From: Acidimicrobiia bacterium
Lineage (GTDB): Bacteria; Actinomycetota; Acidimicrobiia; Spongiisociales; ZC4RG35
Reading direction: 5' to 3'
Assembly: GCA_026002975.1 (NCBI GenBank)
Contig: BPGJ01000005.1
Span: 138,693-196,601, forward strand
Length of the DNA stretch: 57,909 nt
Made by a program: the position numbers and the translations under genes. Below, piece after piece: positions 28,235-36,925 of this stretch (positions are counted from its first letter, which is position 1; every line of letters starts with the position of its first letter). The notes below the pieces were generated by a model. That model worked only from the letters and a program-made list of their open reading frames with translations. It did no database searches and was not told the DNA's origin.

Positions 28235-30092
28235 TCATCGTCGCCTCAGCGCAGCCCGGGGAGTGGCGGCCAGGATCCGGAGGTCGAGCCAGAAGGAACG
28301 CTCCTCGACGTACCTCAAATCCCAGTACGCCCGCTCACCGAAGGTGGCTTCGGACGCTCCGTGGATCTGGGCCAGTCCGGTCATCCCGGGTCTCACCTGA
28401 TGGCGTCTGCGGGCGTCGTGGTCCAGCAGCGCGGCTTCTTCGGGTACCAGCGGCCTCGGTCCCACCAACGACATGTCACCCTTGAGTACGTTCCAGAGGT
28501 TGGGCAGCTCGTCCAGGGAGGTGCGGCGGAGGAAGCGCACCCACCCGGGTGACTCGGTGGTCCCCGTCGATCCAGAGGGGCTTGGAGCCGGCGTCGCCAC
28601 CTGAGGCGCCGACCCTGCCGACGCTGGCCACGTCGGCCAGGTGGCGCCGGAGGGGCTCGTCGGACGCCCCGTGTTCCATGGTGCGGAACTTGAACATGAC
28701 GAAAGGACGCTCGTCGAGTCCGATCCTGATCTGCCGATGGAGAGCCGGCCCTGGGGTGTCGAACTTGACGACGAGCGCCAACAGTGCCTGCAGCGGCGCG
28801 GTCAGCACCAGCAGCGCGCCGCCCACCGCCAGGTCGAATATCCGCTTGCCTGGGGCCTGCTCGGAAACGGCGACCGCCACCGCCAGGAGGGCCACCACCT
28901 CACCACAGAGGACCGCCCAACCCACCCGGAGGTCGGCCGTCCAAGGGCCGACCGCCACGACCGCTCCCGCGGCTACGAGCGCACCCGTCCATGCCGCCGC
29001 CAGCCTGCCGGTGGCTCCCAGAGCAACCAGGACCTGATCCAGGAACACCGAGCCCGAGGCGATCACGCAGGACGCGACGGCGAGTCCGGCCAGGAGTCCC
29101 GAGGGCCGGAACTCCGGCCCGAACAACCATGCGATCAGGTCGGGCCCGACCAGAGACCCGGCGGCGAACGAGGGGGCCGCCGCCAGGGCGGTCGCAGCCA
29201 CGAACCGGGCGGCCCACCTCTTCAGGCCGTCGTGATCCTTTCGGGCCGCCATCGTCGACAAGGCGGCGAGGAGACGGGCAGCCAGGTTCTGGGCGATCAG
29301 CAGGGGAGCCCGAGCCAGCGAGAAGGTGACGAACACCACGCTGACCGTGGCCGCAGCCGACGCACGGTCGTGTTCGATCAGCCCGGCCACCAGCGGACCC
29401 GCCAGCACGAACGCCTGGGAGATGGCACCTGCCAACACGAACCCGGCCATCAGGGCGCCCGACCCGGTGCGGGCGGGCACGCGTCGGTCCGACCGCCGGA
29501 ACGGGCGGAGCGCCAACACCAGCAGAGGCGGGAGCGCCACCATCCAGGCGAAGTCGACCGCGTCGGGATTCCGACCGGCCCAGAACAATGCCAGCGCCAG
29601 CCTGACCACCGCGGCCCCACCCGAAGCGAACCCGTACGCCAGGTAGCGCGCTCGGCCCGCCAACGCGCCCCTGGCCAACGCGAAGAGACCGTGGGTGGCT
29701 ACCACCGCCCCGCCTACCAACAAGAAGGCCGGCTCCCCGGCGAACAGCCGATCTCGGGCGATCGCGACGAAGACGAGCATCGCCACCTCGGCTGCCGCCA
29801 AGGCGATGAGGATCGACCTCCGGTCGTGATAGTCGGGTGCACCTCCCCTGGCTAGCGCCAACCGGCGCACGGTGAGCAGCTCCACCGGGGTGAGGAGGAC
29901 GGCGAGGATCAACGAGTGGACCGAGAGAAGGGCGGCCACCGGAGCGAAGCCCTCGTCTCCCAGGGTGCGGCCGCCGATGATCTGGAAGCCGTAGGCGGCG
30001 ACCCCGGCCACCACCGACCCCACCGCGATCGCCGGTGTCCCGTCGCGTGCCAGTCGACCCAACAGGGCACGCTCGGAGCCGGCCGGTTTCAT
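28235..30092 (-). CDS. Fusion of MOP-type polysaccharide flippase and bacterial sugar (phosphoglycosyl) transferase, frameshifted
   Basis: Residues 1-415 form a polytopic membrane protein of about 12 helices like O-antigen/teichuronic flippases (start KPAGSERALLGRLARDGTPAIAVGSVVAGVAAYGFQIIGGRTLGDEGFAP). Residues 416 on are a WcaJ/PglC-type priming transferase: a membrane hairpin KRIFDLAVGGALLVL, KFDTPGPALHRQIRIG and FKFRTM. After a single-base gain near 28538-28543, RRTSLDELPNLWNVLKGDMSLVGPRPL carries the catalytic Asp-Glu pair. Corrected length is about 618 residues. Priming transferases normally carry a four-helix plus CoA-binding-like N-terminus, so the flippase partner is unusual. It ends one base from the LCP gene. 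Confidence 0.82.
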
Positions 30093-30132
30093 GCCGTCAA
30101 GGTACAGCGGCGAGCCCGGCGGCAGAGACCAT

Positions 30133-30978
30133 TCAGGCGAACACCGCGGTCTTGTTCCCGTACACGAGCACCCGGTGCTCCAAATGGAGGCGAACGGCGC
30201 GGGCCAACACGACTCGTTCCAGGTCCCGTCCCTTCTGGACCAGGTCTTCGACGTCGTCCCTGTGGCTGACCCTGACCACGTCCTGTTCGATGATGGGACC
30301 CTGGTCGAGCTCTTCTGTCACATAGTGGGCGGTGGCGCCGATCACCTTCACTCCGCGGCTGTGAGCCTGGTGGTAGGGGCGGGCGCCTGCGAAGGCGGGA
30401 AGGAAGGAATGGTGGATGTTGATGATCCGATTCGGATAACGGTCCACCACCCGGTTGGTGAGGATCTGCATGTAGCGGGCCAGGACGACCAGACCCACGT
30501 CGAGTTCCTCCAGGAGCCCCACCAGACGCTGCTCCTGGGGACCCTTGTTTTCCGGGGTCACCGGCAGGTGGAAGTACGGGAGCCCGTGCCTGGCGGCCAC
30601 CGGTGCATGATCGGGATGGTTGGACACCACCGCCACCGGCCTGCCGGGCAGCTCGCCGGTCTCCCAGCGGGCCAGCAGATCCACCAGACAGTGGGGTTCC
30701 CGTGAACAGAGCACGGCCACGTTGGTCACGTGATCGGAGCGGCGAAGATCCCAGGTCATCCCGAACCGTTCGGCCACCGCTCGAAAACCCTTTTCGAGGT
30801 CGGGCAGGTCGATCCCGGCCAGGTCGAACTCCACCCGCTGCAAGAACAATGAAGCCTGCCGGTCGACGTGCTGATCGGCGTGGACGATGTTGGCTCCCTT
30901 TTCGTAGAGGAACCCGGACACCGCAGCCACGATGCCGGGTCGGTCGGGGCAGGATATGAGCAGGGTTGCGGTCTCCAC
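30133..30978 (-). CDS. purU: Formyltetrahydrofolate deformylase
   Basis: The 281-residue protein has an N-terminal ACT domain (TATLLISCPDRPGIVAAVSGFLYEKGANIVHADQHVD) and a formyltransferase-fold domain. The latter includes VLCSREPHCLVDLL, VVSNHPDHAPVAARHGLPYFHLPV, LARYMQILT, the catalytic IINIHHSFLPAF and GATAHYVTEELDQGPII. PurU releases formate from 10-formyl-THF and balances one-carbon pools. I chose GTG at 30976-30978, giving the usual family length. The 61-base gap to the divergent lipoprotein gene holds both promoters. Confidence 0.94.
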   Translation of the reverse strand: METATLLISCPDRPGIVAAVSGFLYEKGANIVHADQHVDRQASLFLQRVEFDLAGIDLPDLEKGFRAVAERFGMTWDLRRSDHVTNVAVLCSREPHCLVDLLARWETGELPGRPVAVVSNHPDHAPVAARHGLPYFHLPVTPENKGPQEQRLVGLLEELDVGLVVLARYMQILTNRVVDRYPNRIINIHHSFLPAFAGARPYHQAHSRGVKVIGATAHYVTEELDQGPIIEQDVVRVSHRDDVEDLVQKGRDLERVVLARAVRLHLEHRVLVYGNKTAVFA

Positions 30979-31039
30979 GGGACCGGCAAGGCTAACCCCG
31001 GCCAGGACGAGGCTGAGCCGTGGGTACAGTTCTGCGTTC

Positions 31040-32248
31040 GTGTTCCGTCGCTTCACCGAGTCGATCGTCTGGACGCTGCTGGTCGCCGCCTGCACGACCA
31101 CCGCGACCGACGCCACCCCGCCGATCTCTCCGACCTCGATCCCATCCACCACGGTGCCGGGACCAGGGAGTCCCCAACCCCTGGTCGGGTCGGGGGAAGC
31201 GGCGATCGCCTACCGGGTGGTGACCGAAACCGACTTCCCGGTGGTGCTGACCCCCGGTTCCGAAGGGACATTGGTCGCAACCAAGGACGGGAAGGTCTAT
31301 CGCCTCGAAGGCGACCGGCTGGTGGAGGTTCTCGACATCTCATCCCGGGTGGAGAACGAGCACGAACAGGGGTTCCTCGGTATGGCCGTCGACCCGCTCC
31401 ACCCCGACCGGCTCTACGTCCACTACTCGAAGGCGGTGACCGGGGACACGGTGGTGTCCCGATTCAGGATCGACCCCGACGGGATCGACCCGCGGTCCGA
31501 AGAGGTGGTGTTCACGTGGGAGCAACCCGGACAGGTCCACAACGGCGGCATGATCCAGTTCGGTCCTCACGGTCTCCTCTACATCGGTTTGGGGGATGGA
31601 GGCGGGATCGGAGATCCTTTCGGAAACGGCCAGAACGTCGAAACCCCTCTGGGTGGGATCCTGCGGATCGACCCGCATGGGGGCGAGCCGTACGCCATAC
31701 CGGCCGACAACCCGTTCCTGGGTGAGGGCTCCCCCGAACTGTGGGTGTACGGCCTCCGGAATCCATGGCGATTCTGGATCGACTACCCCACCGAGACGAT
31801 GTACATCGGCGACGTCGGGCAGGCCCTGTCGGAGGAGATCGACGTGGTCGGCTTGGACGAGGGAGGCGTCAACTTCGGATGGTCGATCATGGAAGGAAAC
31901 CACTGCTACGGCACCGAGACCGAGCCGGCGCCCGACTGTGACCGGCGAGGACTGAGGGCGCCGGCGGTCGAGATCGTCCGCCGTGGACAGAACGCCTGCG
32001 CGGTGGTGGGCGGGGTGGTGTACCGGGGCGACGCCATCCCCGAACTCCAGGGCCACTACCTCTACTCCGACTTCTGCGGGGGATGGCTGCGGTCGTTCCG
32101 TTGGGCGGACGGGGCGGTGGTGGACGAACGGGACTGGACTCCTCAGGTGGGGGCCGCCGGTCAGGTGGTCTCTTTCGGGGTGGACCGGGCCGGCGAGGTG
32201 TATCTGTTGACCACCGACCGGATCCTGCAGATCGTTCCCGCGGATTGA
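31040..32248 (+). CDS. PQQ-dependent sugar dehydrogenase family lipoprotein (Hedgehog-interacting-protein-like / sorbosone dehydrogenase fold)
   Basis: The 402-residue protein begins with a lipoprotein signal (VWTLLVAAC, lipobox Cys about residue 18) and a Thr/Pro linker. A six-bladed beta-propeller follows. Key features are GTLVATKDGKVYRLEG, QGFLGMAVDPLHPDRLYVHYS, FGPHGLLYIGLGDGGG, GGILRIDPHGG, ELWVYGLRNPWRFWID and GDVGQALSEEID, typical of soluble glucose/sorbosone dehydrogenases that use PQQ and calcium. The substrate cannot be told. It should sit on the outer face of the membrane. The NuoF-like gene follows by 32 bases. Confidence 0.88.
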   Translation: MFRRFTESIVWTLLVAACTTTATDATPPISPTSIPSTTVPGPGSPQPLVGSGEAAIAYRVVTETDFPVVLTPGSEGTLVATKDGKVYRLEGDRLVEVLDISSRVENEHEQGFLGMAVDPLHPDRLYVHYSKAVTGDTVVSRFRIDPDGIDPRSEEVVFTWEQPGQVHNGGMIQFGPHGLLYIGLGDGGGIGDPFGNGQNVETPLGGILRIDPHGGEPYAIPADNPFLGEGSPELWVYGLRNPWRFWIDYPTETMYIGDVGQALSEEIDVVGLDEGGVNFGWSIMEGNHCYGTETEPAPDCDRRGLRAPAVEIVRRGQNACAVVGGVVYRGDAIPELQGHYLYSDFCGGWLRSFRWADGAVVDERDWTPQVGAAGQVVSFGVDRAGEVYLLTTDRILQIVPAD

Positions 32249-32280
32249 CCCGGATCCGGGTAGGGGCTAGAAACCACGGG

Positions 32281-33627
32281 GTGGACGACTGGCGGATCCT
32301 CCCACCCGAGCCGATCACCGACCTGGACACATACCTGGGGATCGGCGGCGGAGAAGGACTGTGGAAGGCACGCCGATCCGATCCCCGGGACGTGGTCGAC
32401 CTGGTGTGGCGTTCGGGGCTGAGAGGCAGGGGCGGAGCCGGGTTCCCCACGGGTGTCAAATGGCAGACCATCGCCTCGGTCGATCCCGGACAGACCCGGT
32501 ACGTGGTGTGCAACGCAGCCGAGGGGGAACCGGGCACCTTCAAGGACCGGGCGATCCTCCGGTCGAACCCCTACCAGGTGTTGGAAGGCATCGCCATCGC
32601 CTGCCACGCGGTGGGGGCGGTGGAGGCGTACATCGGGATCAAGGCGTCCTTCACCCGGGAACTGGAGGTCCTCTACCGGGCGGTCGACGAGATCCGAGAA
32701 TCCGGATTGTTGGAAGGCATCGGCTTGACCGTGGTCAGGGGGCCGGAGGACTACCTGTTCGGGGAGGAGAAGGCGCTGCTCGAAGTGATCGAAGGCCGCG
32801 ACCCGCTCCCCAGGTGGTACCCGCCCTACCTGGTCGGGCTACACACCGGTCTGGTGGCCGGGGTGGGGGCCGGCTCGGCCGGCCCGTGGGAAGTCGCCAA
32901 CCCGACGCTGGTCAACAACGTCGAGACCCTGGCCAACATCCCGTCGATACTCCGGAACGGCCCGGACTGGTTCCGTCGGGTGGGAACCGACCGATCCCCG
33001 GGGACCATGGTCTTCACCGTGTCGGGTGACACGCGAGTGGAGGGGGTGTTCGAGCTGCCCCTGGGGGTCCCGTTGGCGGTGCTCGTCGATGGAGTGGCTG
33101 GGGGTACCGACAGGCCGTTGAAGGCGGTGCTGCCGGGGGCCTCCAACCAGCCGATCCCCGGTGAGCTGATCGACACCCCGGCGGCTTTCGAGACCCTCGC
33201 CGAGATCGGCTCGGGTCTGGGCTCGGGAGGCTTCATCGTGTTCGACGATTCGGTGTGTATGGCAGACGTGGGAAGGGCCTACTCGCGGTTCCTCGCCGAA
33301 GAGTCCTGTGGCCAATGTCCTCCCTGCAAGCTGGGATGCACCTCCCTGGCCGACATGTTCGAACGGCTCGAGACGGGCGACGCCGATCCGTACCTGCTCC
33401 AGGAGATGGCGGCGTGGGCCGAGCGGGTCACCGACGCCAACCGGTGTGGTCTGGGGGCGGGAGAGCGAGCCCTGGCTGCGGGCATCCTCAACCGGTTCTC
33501 GGAGGAACTGGCTTCCCACATACCCGGGGGTTGTAGAGTCGAGCGGAGGATCCAGGTGGCCAAGCTGGTCGACCTGGAGGAGGGGAGGTTCGTCACCGCT
33601 CCAGGACGATCCGAGCGGCCCGACTGA
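32281..33627 (+). CDS. NuoF-like flavoprotein (51 kDa NADH dehydrogenase subunit family), standalone
   Basis: The 448-residue protein has the FMN-binding GLRGRGGAGFPTGVKW (about residues 46-61), the nucleotide-region NAAEGEPGTFKDR, NVETLANIP, an SLBB domain and a 4Fe-4S domain with ESCGQCPPCKLGC. All four cluster Cys residues are likely present. In NuoF and HoxF the nucleotide motif is NADEGEPG; here the Asp is Ala, which may change NAD(P)H binding. No nuoE, nuoG, hydrogenase or formate dehydrogenase gene is adjacent. The GTG start follows the PQQ-dehydrogenase gene, and co-transcription suggests a redox link. Physiological partner unknown. Confidence 0.85.
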   Translation: MDDWRILPPEPITDLDTYLGIGGGEGLWKARRSDPRDVVDLVWRSGLRGRGGAGFPTGVKWQTIASVDPGQTRYVVCNAAEGEPGTFKDRAILRSNPYQVLEGIAIACHAVGAVEAYIGIKASFTRELEVLYRAVDEIRESGLLEGIGLTVVRGPEDYLFGEEKALLEVIEGRDPLPRWYPPYLVGLHTGLVAGVGAGSAGPWEVANPTLVNNVETLANIPSILRNGPDWFRRVGTDRSPGTMVFTVSGDTRVEGVFELPLGVPLAVLVDGVAGGTDRPLKAVLPGASNQPIPGELIDTPAAFETLAEIGSGLGSGGFIVFDDSVCMADVGRAYSRFLAEESCGQCPPCKLGCTSLADMFERLETGDADPYLLQEMAAWAERVTDANRCGLGAGERALAAGILNRFSEELASHIPGGCRVERRIQVAKLVDLEEGRFVTAPGRSERPD

Positions 33628-34357
33628 ACCCGGCGTGGCCCGGCTCGTCCAGCCTCACCAGGCCGGGTAGGTCGGCTTCGACGGGTCGTCCGTCGAGGGC
33701 GGGGAGGAGGATGGGATGGTCGACCTCGGCCAGCATGGGGAGGTCGTTGGGGGCGTCACCGACCGCGAAGGTGATGGGCTGCCGGTCGCGAAGCCGACGC
33801 AGGAACCAGCGCACCCCGGTGCCCTTGTCGTGTCGGCCGTGGGTCGTCCAGAATCGGCTGCCCCTCTGCACCCGGAGGCCCCTCCGGTCCAGCGCACCGA
33901 CCAGGACCCCCGGTTTGCGGCCCACCAGGAACGTCTCCGACCAGCGCCGGTTTCGGGCCCTTTCGGCCTCTTCCCGGGTCAGTCCGGTCACCTCGGCCAC
34001 CTCGTCTGGGGTCATGTCCCCGTAAGGCCTTATCCGGACTCCGGTCTCCTCGGCTGCTTCGGTCAGCCTCCGGCGAACCTCCCGGTAGTCGATCCCCCAA
34101 CCGCCGATCTCGATGGGCGGGGCGTGGAGGTCGCATCGGGGGAAACCCGGAGGGACACCCACCCCTCCGCCGTTCTCGGTGACGAACAGCCCGGGTACTC
34201 CGAGCGTCTCGGCCAGGTGACGCTGCTCGTCGAAGGTCTTGGAGGAACACCACACGACCATCACCCCGGCATCGAGGAGCGCCCGGAGGGCCTCTCCCGC
34301 TGGCCGGTAGGAGGCGTCTAGGAGGGTGCCGTCGAGGTCGGTGAAGAGGACCTTCAC
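33593..34357 (-). CDS. Mannosyl-3-phosphoglycerate phosphatase family HAD hydrolase
   Basis: The 254-residue HAD-IIB phosphatase starts MKVLFTDLDGTLLD (nucleophile Asp in DLDGT). It has VVWCSSKTFDEQRHLAETLG, VTENGGGVGVP, a cap domain, and the metal-binding GDAPNDLPML. SSKTxxEQ and ENGGG point to mannosyl- or glucosyl-3-phosphoglycerate phosphatase, which makes the compatible solute mannosyl- or glucosylglycerate. Its start overlaps the stop of the glycoside hydrolase gene by ATGA, so the two are co-translated. The corresponding synthase is not in the window. Its 3' end overlaps the NuoF-like gene by 35 bases. Confidence 0.86.
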   Translation of the reverse strand: MKVLFTDLDGTLLDASYRPAGEALRALLDAGVMVVWCSSKTFDEQRHLAETLGVPGLFVTENGGGVGVPPGFPRCDLHAPPIEIGGWGIDYREVRRRLTEAAEETGVRIRPYGDMTPDEVAEVTGLTREEAERARNRRWSETFLVGRKPGVLVGALDRRGLRVQRGSRFWTTHGRHDKGTGVRWFLRRLRDRQPITFAVGDAPNDLPMLAEVDHPILLPALDGRPVEADLPGLVRLDEPGHAGFSRAARIVLER

Positions 34358-35634
34358 GGTTCGAACAGGAGGTCGAGCACCAGCGCCGCCGTCCAGGCGA
34401 ACTGGGAGGCCCCCTGACCCTTACCGCTTCGAGGGTCGTAGTGCTCGAAGAAGCCGCTCCGACGGGGTAGCTCGATCATCGACCGGCGAAGAGTCTCGGC
34501 CAGCCGGTCGAACCCGTACCGTTTGAGACCCCGATAGAGGATCCAGTTGACGTTGATCCAGATCGGTCCCCGCCAATAGTTGGTCGGCCGGAACCGCCCG
34601 TCCCGGGGGTCGAAGCTGGGGACCATCCACGTGGTCGAGTCGAGCTGGACCCCGACGGTCCTGGTCAACTGGTCGACCATCGCGTCGGCCTGCCGGCGGG
34701 TCGGCACCCCGGCATACAGGGGCGCGTAGGCCGCGCCGACCCTGGTGCAGATCGGCTCCTTGGTGATCAAGTCGAAGTCCACGAAGGTGGACAGCTCCTC
34801 GTCCCACAGGCGTCTCCGCATCCCGGCCTTGGTCTCGTCTGCCCACCGTTCGAACGACGTGGGGTCGGCGCCCACGATCCGGCAGATCTCGGCCAGGTCG
34901 GTGTTGGCCTGGACCCAGAGCGAGTTGTAGAGCACGTCGGCGATAGCGAAGGGGGTCACCCGGCAGATCAGCTCCGGGTGGTAGTTGTGTTCCCTGAACA
35001 GCTTGACCAACTGAACGTAACGGTCGTACTCGTCGTCGGAGGGTCTCTCCTCCGGTTTGGCGTGGTTCAGGTCGGCTCGCACCCAGTCGCGGACCTGCTC
35101 GGGCAAGAGACGGTTCAGGGCCTCGTCCCACAGCGGCGAGTTGTCCATCCCCGACTCCCAAGGGTGCCAGATCTCGACGAGGTGGTCGTCGTTGCGGATG
35201 CGCTCCCGACGGAGATACCAGTGCCAGGCCGCCAAACGGGGGAGGATCTCCTCCAGGAACCGGTGGGCTCGGTCACGGTCCCGGGCGTGCCGGTAGATGG
35301 CCAGGGCCGCGGTCGCATGCACCGGAGGCTGGACTATCCCCGAGGTCCTCGGCCGGCGGGGCGCGTACGGGTTGCGTTCGGTTTGCCAGAAGTCGGGACC
35401 GGGAAAGTAGTCGGCGTGGTCGTCCGTGAACACGATGTGGGGAAGCAGCCCGTTGGACCATTGACCGGAGAAGAGGGAACGAAGTTCGGCTTCGGCACGT
35501 TCTTGGGCGTAATGCGAATAGCCGATCGCGACGAACGCGGCGTCCCAGCTCCACTGGTGGGGGTAGAGACCCGGCGACGGCCGGGTGGCGTAACCCAGCC
35601 AGTTTCCCTCGAGGACCCCCATGGCCTCGAGCAC
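34354..35634 (-). CDS. GH63-like glycoside hydrolase (mannosylglycerate / glucosylglycerate hydrolase type)
   Basis: The 426-residue protein is an (alpha/alpha)6-barrel hydrolase. It has PSPGLYPHQWSWDAAFVAIGYSHY near the N-terminus, EIWHPWESGMDNSPLWDEAL (the likely acid Asp), RPTNYWRGPIWINVNW, and EHYDPRSGKGQGASQFAWTAA near the end. This pattern matches hydrolases of mannosyl- or glucosylglycerate. With the coupled phosphatase it suggests turnover of that solute, with free glycerate and hexose as products. The start is placed at GTG 35632-35634; no better in-frame start is seen upstream, although the frame stays open. The substrate is inferred from the neighbour. Confidence 0.82.
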   Translation of the reverse strand: MLEAMGVLEGNWLGYATRPSPGLYPHQWSWDAAFVAIGYSHYAQERAEAELRSLFSGQWSNGLLPHIVFTDDHADYFPGPDFWQTERNPYAPRRPRTSGIVQPPVHATAALAIYRHARDRDRAHRFLEEILPRLAAWHWYLRRERIRNDDHLVEIWHPWESGMDNSPLWDEALNRLLPEQVRDWVRADLNHAKPEERPSDDEYDRYVQLVKLFREHNYHPELICRVTPFAIADVLYNSLWVQANTDLAEICRIVGADPTSFERWADETKAGMRRRLWDEELSTFVDFDLITKEPICTRVGAAYAPLYAGVPTRRQADAMVDQLTRTVGVQLDSTTWMVPSFDPRDGRFRPTNYWRGPIWINVNWILYRGLKRYGFDRLAETLRRSMIELPRRSGFFEHYDPRSGKGQGASQFAWTAALVLDLLFEP

Positions 35635-35711
35635 CAGTTTGGCGTCGGCTTCGTCGAGATCTCTTCGGATTCCCGTTATCGACCTCCAGCCGCCAGACTG
35701 AAGGTTAACCG

Positions 35712-35740
35712 TTGACTGGGAACCACCTGAGGAATAACGT
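35712..35740 (+). promoter_or_regulatory. Candidate sigma-70 promoter of the group 2 sigma factor gene
   Basis: A -35-like TTGACT (35712-35717) is separated by exactly 17 bases from a -10-like TAACGT (35735-35740). The local sequence is A-rich compared with its surroundings. It lies 28 bases before the ATG at 35769. The match to the -10 consensus is only 3 of 6. Confidence 0.4.
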
Positions 35741-35768
35741 AAACCGAACGGATGTTCGACCTAGGCGT

Positions 35769-36755
35769 ATGAACGTGAAGAACACCACGAGCACCCAGAA
35801 GGAAGACCGGAGGCGCCGTGGACGGGGGGACGTGCCCGTCGACGAGCGTGGACGACTGACCACCGACCTGGTGGCGCAGTACCTCCACGGGGTCGGCGGC
35901 TACGAGCTCTTGACCGCGGAGGACGAGGTCCGCCTCGCCCAGGAGATGGAGGCGGGGCGAGAAGCCGCGCAGCGCCTGGAACGGGGCGAAGTCTCCGACC
36001 CGGAGGAGAGGCGACGCCTCGAACGGACCGTGCGGAAGGGAGAGGCCGCCAAGGACGCCTTCGTGGCCGCCAACCTGCGTCTGGTGGTCTCCAACGCGCG
36101 CCGGTACGCCGGCAACCAGCTGGAGCTCCTCGACCTGATCCAGGAGGGCAACCTGGGTTTGATCCGAGCGGTCGAGAAGTTCGACTGGCGGAAGGGGTTC
36201 AAGTTCTCCACCTACGCCACCTGGTGGATCCGCCAGGCGATGCAGCGCGCCCTGGCGCAGCACGCCAACACCATCAGGATCCCGGCCGGGTTGTTCGACA
36301 TCCTCCCTCGGGTCAGGCAGGCGGTAGACGAGCTGTCCACCCGGCTGGGTCGGGCACCCACCCCGGAGGAGGTGGCGGAGGAGACCGGAGTGGAAGTGTC
36401 GACAGTCGAACGGGCGTTGGATCTGGCCCAGGTCGTGGCCCTCGAGACCCCGGTGGGGGAGGACGGCGCCCAGCTCGGCGATTTCGTGGCCGACGAGGAC
36501 GCTCCCGACCCGGAGGAGGAGGTGGAGCGGATCATCCTGTCGGAGGCTTTGGAGGAGGCGTTGTCCAAACTCACCGACCTGCAGAGGGAGCTGCTCGTCC
36601 TTCGGTTCGGTCTGGTGGATGGCCGACCCCGCCCCATGGTGGAGATCACCGAGGCCACAGGTCTGCCCGAGCATCAGGCCAGGGACGAGATCAACGCCGC
36701 GCTGGCGGTGCTCGGCGAGGTGTTGAAGCCGCTCGAGGAGATGATGGCGGCCTAG
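35769..36755 (+). CDS. Group 2 sigma-70 family factor with divergent region 4
   Basis: The 328-residue protein has a short basic N-terminus, region 1.2 ([29 protein letters not shown]) and a well-conserved region 2 ([57 protein letters not shown]). Region 3 follows. Region 4.1 is recognisable ([19 protein letters not shown]), but 4.2 reads [27 protein letters not shown]. It lacks the usual TRERVRQIE recognition helix. The -35 preference may thus differ from the housekeeping factor. I prefer ATG 35769 over TTG 35712, because the latter falls on a -35-like element. Confidence 0.87.
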   Translation: MNVKNTTSTQKEDRRRRGRGDVPVDERGRLTTDLVAQYLHGVGGYELLTAEDEVRLAQEMEAGREAAQRLERGEVSDPEERRRLERTVRKGEAAKDAFVAANLRLVVSNARRYAGNQLELLDLIQEGNLGLIRAVEKFDWRKGFKFSTYATWWIRQAMQRALAQHANTIRIPAGLFDILPRVRQAVDELSTRLGRAPTPEEVAEETGVEVSTVERALDLAQVVALETPVGEDGAQLGDFVADEDAPDPEEEVERIILSEALEEALSKLTDLQRELLVLRFGLVDGRPRPMVEITEATGLPEHQARDEINAALAVLGEVLKPLEEMMAA

Positions 36756-36925
36756 GGCTGCCTGCGGTGACTTCCGGCCAGGACCACCAGCCCCAAGACG
36801 ACCAACACCGAGGGCCACACCAGACGTAGCTCGAGCGTCCACCAACCAGCCTGATGGCCCAAGGTGGCCACGCCGAACAGAGCGAAGGCGGTCCCCAAGA
36901 TGACCGCGCCGAAGTGGGGTCTCAT
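36752..36925 (-). CDS. Small membrane protein, LiaF-TM/DUF5668-like
   Basis: A 57-residue product with two hydrophobic helices ([20 protein letters not shown] and [17 protein letters not shown]) separated by a short loop containing Trp residues. It ends in a basic tail. This looks like the LiaI/LiaF membrane hairpin. Its ATG overlaps the stop of the LiaF-like gene (ATGA), making it the third member of an envelope-stress-like trio. It converges on the sigma factor gene with a four-base overlap. Confidence 0.7.
   Translation of the reverse strand: MRPHFGAVILGTAFALFGVATLGHQAGWWTLELRLVWPSVLVVLGLVVLAGSHRRQP

Noticed and set aside
35712-35768. TTG 35712 as start of the second sigma factor
   Set aside because: The TTG is part of the TTGACT -35-like element, and ATG 35769 gives a family-like N-terminus.
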